Origin: Solea solea
Lineage: Eukaryota; Chordata; Actinopteri; Pleuronectiformes; Soleidae
Length of the DNA: 64,000 bases
Assembly (NCBI RefSeq): GCF_958295425.1
Contig: NC_081142.1
Span: 8,785,754 to 8,849,753, forward strand
Direction: 5' to 3'
Shown piece after piece: positions 44,457 through 55,793 of this stretch (positions are counted from its first letter, which is position 1; every line of letters starts with the position of its first letter). A program made the position numbers and the translations under genes. The notes beneath the pieces were generated by a model. That model searched no databases, was not told the DNA's origin, and worked only from the letters and a program-made list of their open reading frames with translations.

Positions 44457-46554
44457 CTATTTTTTGTCATCGGACCAGGTGATGTCATAGTTGCTGAAGA
44501 CAATCTTCAACTTCTCCGCAGTTACAGAATGGTCTGCTTTGCCAAAGGCCTGAAAATGAGTAAAATTAGAAAATGAGTCAAAAACAGTGCGGGGGATCAT
44601 TAAATTCAGTTTTTTAATGCTTTTACAATGACATTTCTTCCATGACATTTGGCACAAACATCTGTGATGATTAGAAAAATTATCTATTCATACAGCCGTC
44701 ACAAAGGCCCCCACACTTCCTGTTTTCAAATCGCGTTTAAAAACCTGTTTTATTCTGAATGTGTCTTTAATGTGTAACTCATGTGCTTTATTACTCACAG
44801 TTGATTCTCCAAACACCCTTAGTTTTTTCTCTTGGCTGTTGTGCTCAATTTTCCCTCCTCCTAAGCATTTACACTCCATTCCCAAGGCCTCCATTGATGG
44901 AGCGACCTTCTCAAATATGTGATCTGTAAATAAATCAAAATATAAAAACTGGGTTTAGTTATAGCACAGCCAAACATTCATGTCTAGGACATATAGCCCT
45001 TTTGCATTGAAGATATCAAGGTTGGCATCTGGCAAATAGTAAACTCAGGTCTGATTCAAATGAGTTCACACGATGCTGAGTAATGCCAACCCCACACTAG
45101 AGGATTTTCAAATCTGACAAAAAACATGGGAGACCACAGAAACAACGAACTTTGTAACTGATTTTCAATATTTTAATCCTGACGAAGATAGATGATCCAG
45201 TCAAGACGCAGGACCACAACCATGGCTTTTAATCAAACAACTTCAGGGAGGAGATTCCAGGGATTTGGGATCTCACAGAAACCAGCGTGATTTAATGTGA
45301 CTTCAGAATGTAAACAGACATGGAGGCGGACTGTCTGTCTTGCAGGACACATCAAACAATCATACTGTTGCCTTAAATCCACAAGTTTGTCCTCTTTCTC
45401 TACCATCAGCTGACAGAGATGTTCTTCACATTTTTCAGTTGCACATTTCAAACATGTTTAATACTTACTAAAATCAGAAGGAAGCCACGATTGTTGGAGT
45501 GGTCAGATCAGGACCGAAATCTGGCCAATTTATCCTCTAGTGTGGGGCAAGCTTAAAGGAATACTTCACCAATTTGCATGTGTCTTTGTATTGCTAGAAT
45601 AGCAGTATTTTAAAAAAAAATTTTGCTTCCCTCCCTCAGTTTTCCACTTTCCAACTTTGCCCTACGCTAACCCTAAACTACAACGCCAGTTCCGCACTTT
45701 TTAGACTCACCCATAGGGGGACAAGACTTCATTCCCCCATCTTTTCTAACAGTTACACTTACCAGCTCTTGCTCTGCAGAGTACATTACATTACATTACA
45801 TGTCATTTAGCAGACCCTTTTATCCAAAGCGACTTACAAGGGAATTGAGTGACAACCTACCAGGGGTGGAGTTGAAGTTGCGACCATAAAGTCTTTTGCA
45901 CACAGGGTCTAAACCACTGAGCTACCCCACCCTGTCAGAGTAAATTGAGAAGGACAATGATCGAATGTAGAATGTATAGTTTTCAAAGTGATATGGCCGC
46001 AAGGGAAAATGCCTGCATTTCGGTGAAAACTAGAAGCAGATTTGTGTGTTTACACAATATTATTTCCCATTTCTACTAAATAGATGATGCAGTTTTAATA
46101 GACATTCACCTTTCCAATTGTGAAATATGCCTTTAAGCCTATCAGTCACTTGTTGCATCACTTCTGTTCACAAAAAAACAAACTGAGGCAGAAATAATGA
46201 CATCAAATATCTTGCCAAAAGTTACACACTGCAGCTTTAAATCTGCTTGATCAGACCGCACATTACATGTTAGCAAGTTGCATCAAATCAAACACGATAA
46301 TGGGTGACACCAGCACATGTCTATGCATAAACACACATGTCTTGCTTTGCACATTGGAGTGAAAGTGACGCACTTGAAGCTCCTCAGCCGCAAACTACAG
46401 GGACAAACTTACTGTGGTACTCTGCACTCTTAGTGCCGCGCACTATGTCTTTATGCGAATCGCCATCTTTCACTTTCACTCTGACCAGTATGTACTTGAA
46501 GGTTCCCTCTGGATCGATCTCCACCTCGGGGATTTTAGCCAGAGCGTCTGCCAT
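44457..46554 (-). CDS. phpt1: 14-kDa phosphohistidine phosphatase, 3 exons
   Basis: Coding exons: 46413-46554, 44799-44923, 44457-44549; 360 nt, 119 aa (human PHPT1 is 125). The N terminus MADALAKIPEVEIDPEGTFK continues into YILVRVKV, then VRGTKSAEYHNHIFEKV, CLGGGKIEH, KKLRVFGES and a C-terminal EKLKIVFSNYDITW. H47 corresponds to catalytic His53 of human PHPT1 and K20 to the conserved active-site lysine. The enzyme removes phosphate from protein histidine; known targets in mammals include KCa3.1, TRPV5 and Gbeta1. Being spliced, it is not a processed retrocopy. Intron 1 (1.5 kb) carries a Harbinger-like MITE and a SINE. Its neighbours differ from human, where PHPT1 is on chromosome 9. Confidence 0.96.
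45090..45547. mobile_element. Harbinger-like non-autonomous DNA transposon in phpt1 intron 1
   Basis: A 458-bp element with terminal inverted repeats: the left end reads CCCCACACTAGAGGAT and the right end is its exact reverse complement (ATCCTCTAGTGTGGGG). It is flanked on both sides by the trinucleotide CAA (45087-45089 and 45548-45550). A 3-bp target duplication fits the PIF/Harbinger superfamily. A 72-codon minus-strand ORF (45233-45451) carries [15 protein letters not shown], possibly a remnant of the element's MADF-type protein. Confidence 0.75.
45784..45935 (-). mobile_element. tRNA-derived SINE, short family, copy 1 (phpt1 intron 1)
   Basis: A 152-bp element beginning with CATTA repeats and the block ATCCAAAGCGACTTACAA. 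Read on the minus strand, the opposite end looks like a tRNA head (GGGTAGCTCAGTGGTTTAGA, then a B-box-like GCAACTTCAACTCC). It is flanked by a 7-bp duplication CAGAGTA (45777-45783 and 45936-45942). Confidence 0.75.
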
Positions 46555-48368
46555 TTCGACCGGGGAATCTCAGCCTCTTCTACCGACGACACAGGCGGAC
46601 AACATGGAGCTGCTGTCTTTATTTGGAGCAGGACGTGTGTCCTTAAAGAGACAGGTCATTAGCAGCCACGAACTGTGCAAAATAAGCTGTGCGCATGGCA
46701 AGTGCGCACGCTGGCGACCCCACATGGCAGAAAGACGCAACTTAGAAACCCAGAAATAGTTGAAGAAAAATTGAAATGTGTGTTAAAGTTTTCTAAAGGC
46801 ATAAAGTCGTGATTTTAATTTATCGCATGAGTCATAAACATACATTTCGTTTGCAAGAAGTTTTGACAAAGTAGTTCACACTTTCAGTTTGTGTGTAGAG
46901 TATTGAGAATTTGAGTGGCCCCTCTGGAAATGGGTTTGGGGAAACTGTCATCAACCCAGTAAAGAGCAAAGAAAAGAGAGCAGTGATGTTGGCAAACTCA
47001 CTTCAGTGAGGTTTATATCATCTTAAGGAAATTAGAAAACATTGGAATACTAATGAATTTAATTAAGAACATAATTGGCACAAAGGATTATTCAAATGTT
47101 TCACTTGGACAAATGAAACTAGCTATCATTCGTTTGTGATGAATCTGAAAGAAAGTTCTTAAGAAACTGAGGATGTTCCAGAAGAAAAGAGGAGGAGGAG
47201 AAGAAGAAAAGGCAAATGAATGGAAAGAATGCAGTAATACTATTGTATTTCATTTTAATCCTTTTAATCAATGTCCCGTGTCCTTTTTGCAGGTACATTT
47301 CTTGCTTGAAAGGTTTTGAAATATTAATTGTAAGTACAATCAAAATGAAGTGGGTGTTAAATACTGTGTATACATAAACTATGTCAAAGATGTCACGGTA
47401 GCTCTGAATAGCATTTGTTTAAGAAGTTCCCGTCAGTGTTTCTCCCCGGAGTCCTGTTCTGATTGAGTTAAATGGAGAGTTTATAATATGTTTTTTTGCG
47501 GAACTAGCAGTACTTAAGAGGCGTCAAGTAACAATGGCTACTGTCCTGTTGAGTTTAGAGAGGAAGGATGTGAATTGTCACTTCCAGAAAGTGTGGCAGC
47601 CAGCAGTCGCCTCGGCTCCTACACCATACATTTCCTGTCTCTGGATGCTCATAAAAATACCAGTATTGATGTTTGTTGTCTGTTTCTTAAATCCACTCTC
47701 TCTTCTTTTGATGTGCACATCCTTTGCCAGAAAAGCCTGTTGGTTTCAAACTTAAAAGAACAGATTTGTATTTGTTTTTCACTCTGCTTTGTGTTAACAA
47801 ACTCAGGAAACTTCTAATGCTAATTTGCAAAGTTTTTTAGGCACCTCAGTATTCTGTCGGTACATTAATACATTTTATTAAAGCCTGAAGAAAAGTACCA
47901 GTCTCACCTGAAACGGTCTAAAACAATTGTCTTAATAACAAATATGAGTAGACACATTTCATGAAAGGTAAACATAATTTAAATAATATTTATAGTGTTC
48001 CACAACAAGTTGTTGTTGGTTGAACAGGAGATCAAAATAATTAGTGTTAAATACTGTAGTAATAATTATAATACTAACATATGATATTACATAAATACAA
48101 CTGTCAAATAAAGATTATACAACTGTAAAAAAAAATGAAAGAATGTAGTAAACCTCAAAGCAATGAGGATCATAGAATGAAATATATTTTATTTTTTATT
48201 TTTATGTAACAGTGCCATAACACTCAGTGCCATCTGAATGTTTTTTAAATGCAGTACTCATGTCACTCATGACACTATTTTTAAAAGAAAAGACACATTT
48301 TGAAGGAATTCCGGTTCAGCGTGGTTTTTTTTTTCTTTGGCTCCATAGAAAGGAAGTTTAAACAGAGA

Positions 48369-48426
48369 GGGAAAGTTTCCAAGGTCCCAGTGGGATGTAG
48401 TAAAGGTAGTGGGAGTGGGGGTTTCC
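48369..48426 (+). promoter_or_regulatory. Two NF-kappaB-like sites in the sele promoter
   Basis: GGGGGTTTCC (48417-48426) fits the consensus GGGRNNYYCC. GGGAAAGTTTCC (48369-48380) is a weaker, near-palindromic kappaB-like match. Both lie within 110 bp upstream of the TATA box. Mammalian E- and P-selectin promoters are known to use NF-kappaB for cytokine induction; use of these particular sites is inferred. Confidence 0.5.
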
Positions 48427-48476
48427 AATGAAAAGCTGGCAGTGACAAGCGTTTCCCAGAAACCTGGAGTAAAGTG

Positions 48477-48484
48477 TATAAAAG
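48477..48484 (+). promoter_or_regulatory. sele TATA box
   Basis: TATAAAAG lies 130 bp before the first ATG, preceding the inferred 5' UTR that ends at the ATG|gtgagt donor. Transcription would start near 48508. Confidence 0.7.
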
Positions 48485-48613
48485 CCGACATCTCAGTACC
48501 GCAAACTCAGAATCGTCTCATCCTTAGACTCTCCTGCATCCTTGCTCTCAGATTAAATAAATATAGTTAGAGTCTTATAAAGTCTTCTTAGGTTATAACC
48601 TATACCACTTAAA

Positions 48614-51600
48614 ATGGTGAGTTCACAGCTATTAGTTTACATTGCTTAACATGCTTGTGGTCAATATTGCATTTATCTTAATTGGTCCTTTTCACTTACT
48701 TTTTACATTTTTGCAGGAGATGTGCTTTGGATTACTTCAGACCCGTGGATCTAAGATGTTTTCCTCATGGATCTGCTTGACCCTTCTTTATTCAAGTATG
48801 TAAATTGAACGCAAAGATTACCTGAAGTGTCCCACTTTTGTCTTTCTAGTAATAATGTATGAAATTTTTCCTCAGTGCTGTTAACGTGGACCAGTGTTGA
48901 CAGTTGGTCTTACTACTACTCCAACACCACCATGAACTGGCAAGACGCTCGAACCTGGTGCCAGGATCACTACACAGACATGGTGGCCATCCAGAACCAG
49001 GAAGAAATCAAGCATCTCAATGACTGGCTGCCCTACAAAAAGACATACTACTGGATTGGGATCCGCAAGATCGAAAGTGTCTGGACCTGGGTAGGCACCA
49101 AGAAAGCTCTGACAGCAGAAGCGACCAACTGGGCAAATGGTGAACCAAACAATGGCAAGACTCCATATAGCAAGGAGGATGAGGATTGTGTGGAAATGTA
49201 CATTAAAAGGGATGCAGAGCAAGGCAAGTGGAATGACCAGAGGTGCGGAAACATGAAAACGGCTCTGTGCTACACAGGTGAGTAAATGTTTGGAAATAAG
49301 ATGTAACCGTTCTTGTTCAATTTAGATGTTTTTGCCGGTGGTGTTGCAGAAAAGAAAAGCTCACAAAATGATATATTCTTCCTTCTCTATAGCTGCCTGT
49401 AAGAATGACTCGTGTCGCTATGGAGACTGTGTTGAAACCGTCAACAGCCACAAGTGCGCTTGTTTTGAAGGCTTTCATGGAGAGACGTGTGAGCAAGGTA
49501 AAAAAAAAAATACAAATTATGTTGCACTTTTCAAAGTTCACTCCATGTCACTTACCTGGAAACTAATTGTGTCTTTGTTTCCTCTGCTGCCAGTCGTTAC
49601 ATGCAAAAAAGAGGAAGTGACTGTTCCATATAAAGGAAATGTAAGTTGCACGCACATGTATGGAAACTTCTCCTACAACTCCTCGTGTGAGTATTCCTGC
49701 GAGACAGGATACCAGCTAACGATGCCAAGGCCCTTGAGATGCACTGCGACACAGAAGTGGTCAGAGGAGCCTCCTGCATGTAAATGTGAGTTACTGGGTT
49801 TTGCAAAACTTTAAGAATGAAATGAATAATAGTGTTGAGTTCACACCAAGAGGAACATACGTGCTGTTTCACAGTAACTGAACATGCTGTACTGTGTTTT
49901 CACAGTGGTTCAGTGTCCGGTGCTGTCTTCTCCAGCAAGAGGGTCCATGATGTGCACAAATCCCCTGGGCCCGTCCAGCTACCTGTCCACCTGTGTGTTC
50001 ACCTGTGATGAGGGCTTTGCACAAACTGGTTCTCCATCTAACACTCTGCAGTGTGGAGCGTCAGGTCGTTGGAACGCTTCACAGCCATCTTGTGTTGGTA
50101 AGCTCATAAACTGTATTTGATTTTAACTTCCTGGGTCTCCATTATCCTGCAGCATTTTATTATTGCCAAGAAAAAAGGCTGCTGCTGACTTCTTCTACTG
50201 CGCCTCTGTTTTGCAGCTATCCCAGTGCCTGCTCCACAGGAGCTAGAGAACGGCTTTGTCAGCTGTGGAAATGTAGACGAAACGTTCATCCCCAGAAGAT
50301 CCTGCAAATTCAGCTGTGCCTCTGGCTACCGCCTGGTGGGGCCGGACACGTTGACATACACAGCAGCGGCTGAGCTGAGTGAAAATACACCTCGGTGTGA
50401 AGGTGAGGATGCACTTTCAATGTAATCCCACACCTCATATGCATATGATGTATGATATAATTTCAAGTGCTGTGCCTTTGTGACCAACGCGGTCAATATA
50501 ATATGATTTAATATTTTCCCCTGTATTAGCAATCACTTGTCGGAAACCAGAGGGAGACACTCAGCTGATCCCGAAGTGCAGCAAATCACTCGCGGAGCTG
50601 CGACCAGGCTCCACCTGCAGCTTCAGCTGTGGTGCAGGCTTTAAACTGAAGGGAGTGGACACGATTCAGTGTTCTGATGATGGGAAGTGGAGCAAACCTA
50701 CACCAACCTGCCAAGGTATGGAAGCAGATTTTCACATAAACCTGCACATCTGATGCTACTTTAATATCTTTCTCACAGGTGCTTTTGTGATCTGATTTTG
50801 TGCTGTGTCATGACATCTGTTTTTTAAATTTATTCTTTTAGCAATAACATGTCCTGCTCCTGAGATTCCAACAAATGGCCAGATCAGCTGCAGCCTTTCA
50901 CTTCCCTCACCTTCTCTCACCGAGGCCTCTCATCCACTTGGTGTGATCTGCACTTTTAGCTGTGATGAGGGCCACGAGCTCCAAGGATCACACAGCATGG
51001 AGTGTGGACATCCAGGCCAGTGGACCTCTGCACCACCAACCTGCACAGGTATAGATCTATGTGTTTCTGTGTTATATGAACTGCCTGTTCAGATGTTTTA
51101 TGGTCTTCTTTATCAAAATGTGATGGTTAAGAGCAAACATCTGGCTGTTTTCCCACAGTTGTAAGCTGCCCACTGCTCAAGGCTCCTGAAAATGGTTTAA
51201 TTAACTGCTCAAACAATGAGACAGTGTACAACTGTCAGTGCTCCTTCACATGCAATCAAGATTACACACTGAATGGACATGAGCTGTTGACGTGCAATCA
51301 TCATGGCAACTGGACTGGAGAGAGACCAACCTGCCAAGGTAAAAAAAAATGAATAAATGCTTCATGAAACTTGCAAATCACATCACACACAAAACACAAT
51401 CTTGCATTTAAAGCATCAATTAATTAAAAATGTCATAATGTTTCCACAGCCTCGCCATCTGAAGTTTCTGCTCTTGCCTCTGGTGCGGCAGTAGGGGGCG
51501 CCCTATTAAGTGCTGGCTCTCTGGCTATATGGTTCCTGAAACGGGCCCTGAAGCAGAAAAAAGACACGTTTGAGTTGAGCAGGTAAGATGAGCATTCATG

Positions 51601-51737
51601 TGTCTCCTGTCAGACTAAAAAATAACAATGAAATGAATGGAAGGGCAGTACTCATCCAATTTTGTCTTTACAGCTCCTCCGACATAGAAGCCCCTCCTAC
51701 AGAGGTCTACAGAAACAGCACTGACAGCCTCATATAG
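48614..51737 (+). CDS. sele: E-selectin-type adhesion receptor, 6 SCR modules, 12 coding exons
   Basis: Exons: 48614-48616 (ATG only), 48717-48795, 48876-49277, 49393-49497, 49594-49785, 49906-50097, 50217-50402, 50530-50715, 50842-51048, 51159-51338, 51450-51582, 51674-51737; 1929 nt, 642 aa. An alternative start is the ATG two codons later (48720). Order: signal peptide, C-type lectin (about aa 38-160), EGF (163-196), six sushi/SCR domains (197-577), transmembrane helix (about 583-604) and a short tail. The lectin keeps the selectin calcium ligands: EPNN, the E before DC, and WND. SCR3 lacks two cysteines. Six SCRs and position next to firrm match human SELE. Family role: calcium-dependent binding of sialyl-Lewis-x glycans for leukocyte rolling on endothelium. 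Orthology within the selectins rests on synteny, so the letter is less certain than the family. Confidence 0.92.
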
Positions 51738-52043
51738 AACATGATGACACTATGAGGACAAATGCATTTTCAACATATCTGTATAATGATTGTATACTGC
51801 TTGTTATTCTTTTAACGGAAAAACCCAGTATGTCATGTATGGTGGTTTATGCTTTGCAGAATTGTTGTTTCCTCTCTAATGTTGTTAAGACATGTACTGA
51901 ATTTCCTCCCAGTGGGAGTTTTAAATTGAACATATTGTTCTACAGCTTCATAAACATAATGGATGGTGGTTACATTATGAGTGGATTTGTGTAATCTGTG
52001 AATAACCTGCTATTGATGCCAGTATTTATGTACTATTTATTTC

Positions 52044-52207
52044 ATTACATTACATGTCATTTCATTTAGCAGACGCTTTTATCCAAAGCGACTTACAATG
52101 GAATTGAATACAATCAGCCAGGGGTGGAGTCGAATTTGCGACCATTGCGACCATGATGTCTTTCGCACACAGGGTACCGGTCTTAATCACTGAGCCACTC
52201 CGCCCCC
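52044..52207 (-). mobile_element. tRNA-derived SINE, short family, copy 2
   Basis: Same family and orientation as 45784-45935. Shared blocks include TTTATCCAAAGCGACTTACA, CAGGGGTGGAGTC and GCACACAGGGTACCGGTCTTA. It lies in the sele-sell gap, just downstream of the sele 3' UTR. I could not identify a clear target duplication. Confidence 0.75.
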
Positions 52208-52675
52208 GGTTAATGCATTTGAAATGTTTGTTATTATATATGTATGCTTAAAACATAAAATGTCAAAACCATCATTTGCTTTTGGTCTTTTATTAATTTA
52301 TTTGTGTTCCAGTGTCGTGGCCTATATGATCAAAGACATTTATATTCAAATATAGCATTGTGTCATGTGGTACACCGGCATGACTAGTCAGGGCTACACA
52401 CACCAACACATTATTTCCACATTTGAAGCAATAACATATCATGTATTTTTTCAGGGCTCCAGGAAGATGGAGGCCAAATACAACATACAGACTGCTTATC
52501 TGTCCCCATTTCCCCAGTACAAGGGTCAGGAAAAAGGGCAAGGGAAAAAAGGGCTATATTGCCTGAGTAATCTGATTTATAGATCATCACCATTGTTTTT
52601 ACCGCAAAGAATGCAGAGTTTACTGTGTCAGCACTTTAGCTGGAGCACAAATAGATTACATGTCAGGAGCAAAGC

Positions 52676-52800
52676 ATGCCCTGTGATGGACTGGGGATCT
52701 GTCCAGGGTGACCACACCTTTAGCCCTATGTCAGCTTGGATTTAGAGACCCCCGCGACCTTCCTGTGGAAGATAAAGCGGTAGAATATGAGTGAGTGAGT
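52676..52800 (+). repeat. SINE tail fragment (long family)
   Basis: Blocks CCTGTGATGGACTGG, GTCCAGGGTG, CCCCCGCGACC and AAGATAAAGCGGTAGAA followed by GAGT repeats match the 3' half of the SINE at 24241-24625, in the opposite strand orientation. The tRNA-like head is absent. Confidence 0.7.
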
Positions 52801-53280
52801 GAGGAGCAGAGCAGCACGAGATACGTGGAGTTATTGTAATTAAATTTTTATTTGGAGTAGTAATAATAATGATCATCGTCCTCGTCATCATCATCCTTAT
52901 CCTTATTATCTTTATTCACAGAGCACTTCTCAAACTAAAGATTCAAAATGCTGCACAAATAAAAGCACAGGTTTAAAATGTAAAATAAAAAAAAAAATAG
53001 AAACACACGATATATATATATATATATATATATAAACGAATAATCAAATATTAAAATATGAGCATGACCGACCCTAACAAAAATAAAGGTAAAATCTAGA
53101 AATGCAGGACGATAAAAGTACATTTTAATCCTTGTTTCATTCCCTTCATGGATTATTTCCCAGAAAAACTGCCAATGACTTTCCCAAAAGGTCTGTTCGA
53201 GTATAATGAGTCATAAGTCAGTCAGTCAGTCATTCATCACATACATTCAAGCTGCAAAATAAACATCCAGGTATTCTACA

Positions 53281-53447
53281 ATTACATTACATTTCATGTC
53301 ATTTAGCAGACACTTTTATCCAAAGCACCTTACAATGGATATGAGTACAATCAGCCAGGGGTGGAGTCAAACTGCCGACCATTGCGACCATGATGTTTTT
53401 CGCACACAGGGTACTGGTCTTAATTACTGAGCCACTCCACCCACCAA
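53281..53447 (-). mobile_element. tRNA-derived SINE, short family, copy 3
   Basis: Very similar to the copy at 52044-52207, including TACAATCAGCCAGGGGTGGA and GACCATTGCGACCATGATGT, in the same orientation. It sits about 160 bp upstream of the sell ATG, so it may border the sell promoter. Confidence 0.75.
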
Positions 53448-53605
53448 TAACGTTGGGCTGAATAGCCTGCGAACAATATAAAAATCACTGACACTGAGAC
53501 TAACTTTCACTCACTCACACTCACACTGCTGTGGCGTGTTGATATAAATTTGATGGGATTGGATTTCTTGTCACTGGCAACTGGTTAAAGTAGATCACAC
53601 TGAAA

Positions 53606-55757
53606 ATGAAGTGGACACTAATCCTCCTCGTTGGTGAGTAGATTTTAATACTAAAGAAAAACGTAGTAGTTGCTGAGTTGTGCAAATGTGCATGAACTCT
53701 TTCACACTGGATGATGTTGTCCTGTTATATTATTACCCTACTAGGTATCTCCTTGGCTAACACTATTTTGAGTTGGACGTATCATTACTCAAACAACACC
53801 ATGAACTGGACCCAGGCCCGACAGTATTGCCAGACCAATTTCACAGACATGGTGGTCATCCAAAGCCAGAAAGAGAATGACTATATTGTCTCCCTGCTGC
53901 CAAACAAAACTAAATCCCCATATTATTGGATTGGAATCACCAAAAAACACATAAAAGAAATTTGGACCTGGCTTGGGAATAACAGCACATGGATTGGTAA
54001 CGCATCATGGGCAGAAAATGAGCCCAACAACAACCACAGCACAGAGTTCTGTGTGGAGATCTACACCAGCACAGGAAAAAACCGAGGGAAGTGGAATGAC
54101 GAGAAATGCTCAAATTCCAAACACCCAGTTTGTTTCAAAGGTGTGTAAAGAAAAAAGAAAACAATTTTTTGCATTGTCATTGTTTCAAAAGAGATTTTAG
54201 TATTTTACTTTTTCTGGACAGCCCAGTGTAACGCAAAGTCATGTGTCAGAGGATCATGTCAGGAGACCATAGAAAACACAACCTGCCACTGTGAAATCGG
54301 CTTTAAGGGAGACAGGTGCCAAACAGGTGAGGAGAGAGCTTTTTGATTTCCCCACATCCTTAAAATACTCACATACCCATATGTACAATGTCACAGCTTG
54401 TATTTCTAATTATTTGTCCTTCACATTCTAACTGGGAAGGGTTTCCTATAGCAACAAGAATCAAGCGGCAAAATCCACAGTGCTTTTTATTATAATAAAT
54501 CAATTGTCTAAGTTTAAACAGTGTATTTGCATTGCATGCAGTTGCATTAAGTGGCTTTAATGCATATTTGTACATATATATATTGAGATGGGATCACATG
54601 ATGAGCATATTTGCATGGAATAATTATTTTTATTGAGTACATACATATGCGGCTGTTGCTATACATTTCACACAGCACGCACTTTGATGGCATATTCACC
54701 ACTTCATAATTGTGTACCGCTGAAAATTGATAGCTGAATGCAACATTTGCTCAAATGTGCAAACTAGTTAGCAGCTGCTGTACGTGTTTGCTATCAAGGT
54801 TGTCATATGAGCACTGACCTTCAAGCACTGAAGCACGCAGCTCTTCTTCAGAGCTGAAACAGAATTTTAACATCCCCTCATCTGTTTCCTCTGTTTCCTT
54901 AGGTTAGGCAGAGCATCGTGCACAAAACTGATCAAAGTGCTCACATCAGCTTGTTTGTAGTCAATAAAGAATAGAAGGCTATTGTAGGCTCTTATATAAC
55001 TGGGTCCCTATTAACCTTTAACCTGTTTCTACTCACAGCCGTGGAATGCCCCCAGCTGCCCCAGACTGATAACGGAGATTTTAGCTGTCCTGGAGGAAAC
55101 CAGACATTTAACTCAACCTGTCAGTTGAAATGTCACTTTGGGTTCCTGCCTACTGTCCCGCTCGCCATCACCTGCGGGGCCAATGGTCTCTGGACTGGCC
55201 CAAGACCAATTTGTAAAAGTAAGTTTTGCATATCTTGAAGTGAGAATTAATTGTCAAAATCCAGTCTGGTAGGCTGTTCATAGCACTGGTAGTAAAGCAG
55301 CAGCAGCACCATCAGTACTAGTGGTCATGGGAGTAGTAAAAAAGGAAAGTGCTCTGTACTGAATACTAAAACACATTCTCCTCAGGTTATAAACAGGCCC
55401 TTTTGGCTATGGCTGGATGTGCAGCGTTGCTTGTCCTCTGCTGCGTCTGTTTCTGCTGGATGAAACGCAGAAAAAGTCAGTGTTTCTCAATGACGCTTGA
55501 TTGAAATAAGAGACGCAACGCAGCCTCATTGCAACACCTCAACAGTGAACTGTTTGTCCATTCATTTCCCACAGGAAAGAAGCTTGCAAGGTCAGTGTTG
55601 AAACTGCACACAAAGCAGCTCCACCCACTGAGGCACCAAGTGTGAGCTTCACAATTTAAAGAATTGATGTGTATGAAAATGTTGACGGTGTCAACTGCTT
55701 GTCCCTTATAGGAACCCCGGAGAAACAACAAGTCCTTCCAGTGAAGTGCATGGATAA
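53606..55757 (+). CDS. sell: L-selectin-type receptor with a single SCR, 7 coding exons
   Basis: Exons: 53606-53633, 53745-54140, 54222-54326, 55039-55218, 55386-55475, 55575-55590, 55712-55757; 861 nt, 286 aa. Signal peptide MKWTLILLV..., C-type lectin (about aa 18-140) with EPNN, the E two residues before the Cys of FCVEIY, and WND intact, EGF (142-176), one complete six-cysteine SCR (177-236), transmembrane helix (about 240-260) and a basic juxtamembrane stretch MKRRKRKKLA resembling the RRLKKGKKS region of human L-selectin. Human SELL has two SCRs, so this is shorter. The last exon is supported by the polyA signal 30 bases after its stop; reading on through exon 6 without splicing would instead end at a TGA near 55644. 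Named by its position between the 6-SCR and 10-SCR genes. Confidence 0.85.
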
Positions 55758-55787
55758 AGGACAAGTGCAACCTTATTTGTCTTTTAA

Positions 55788-55793
55788 AATAAA
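55788..55793 (+). other. sell polyadenylation signal AATAAA
   Basis: AATAAA 30 bases beyond the stop codon of the proposed last exon (55712-55757). It supports that exon as terminal. Confidence 0.7.

Larger units (their letters stand above)
46555..48613. other. Divergent phpt1-sele intergenic region
   Basis: This 2.1-kb gap carries the phpt1 promoter at its left end and the sele promoter at its right end. No recognisable coding sequence or intact repeat was seen in the middle. A GA-rich stretch lies at 47187-47212. Confidence 0.5.
51738..53605. other. sele-sell intergenic region
   Basis: Holds the sele 3' UTR, two short-family SINEs (52044-52207 and 53281-53447), a SINE tail fragment (52676-52800), a short (TA)12 tract (53011-53034) and the sell promoter with TATAAAT at 53543-53549, 57 bases before the sell ATG. 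No clear AATAAA was found after the sele stop. Confidence 0.5.

Noticed and set aside
47534..47817. Two overlapping ORFs between phpt1 and sele
   Set aside because: No family resemblance and no splice or promoter signals; treated as intergenic.
53711..53744. ATG at 53711 as the sell start
   Set aside because: That ATG lies in the intron before the acceptor at 53744. The upstream exon 53606-53633 supplies a signal peptide and matching phase.
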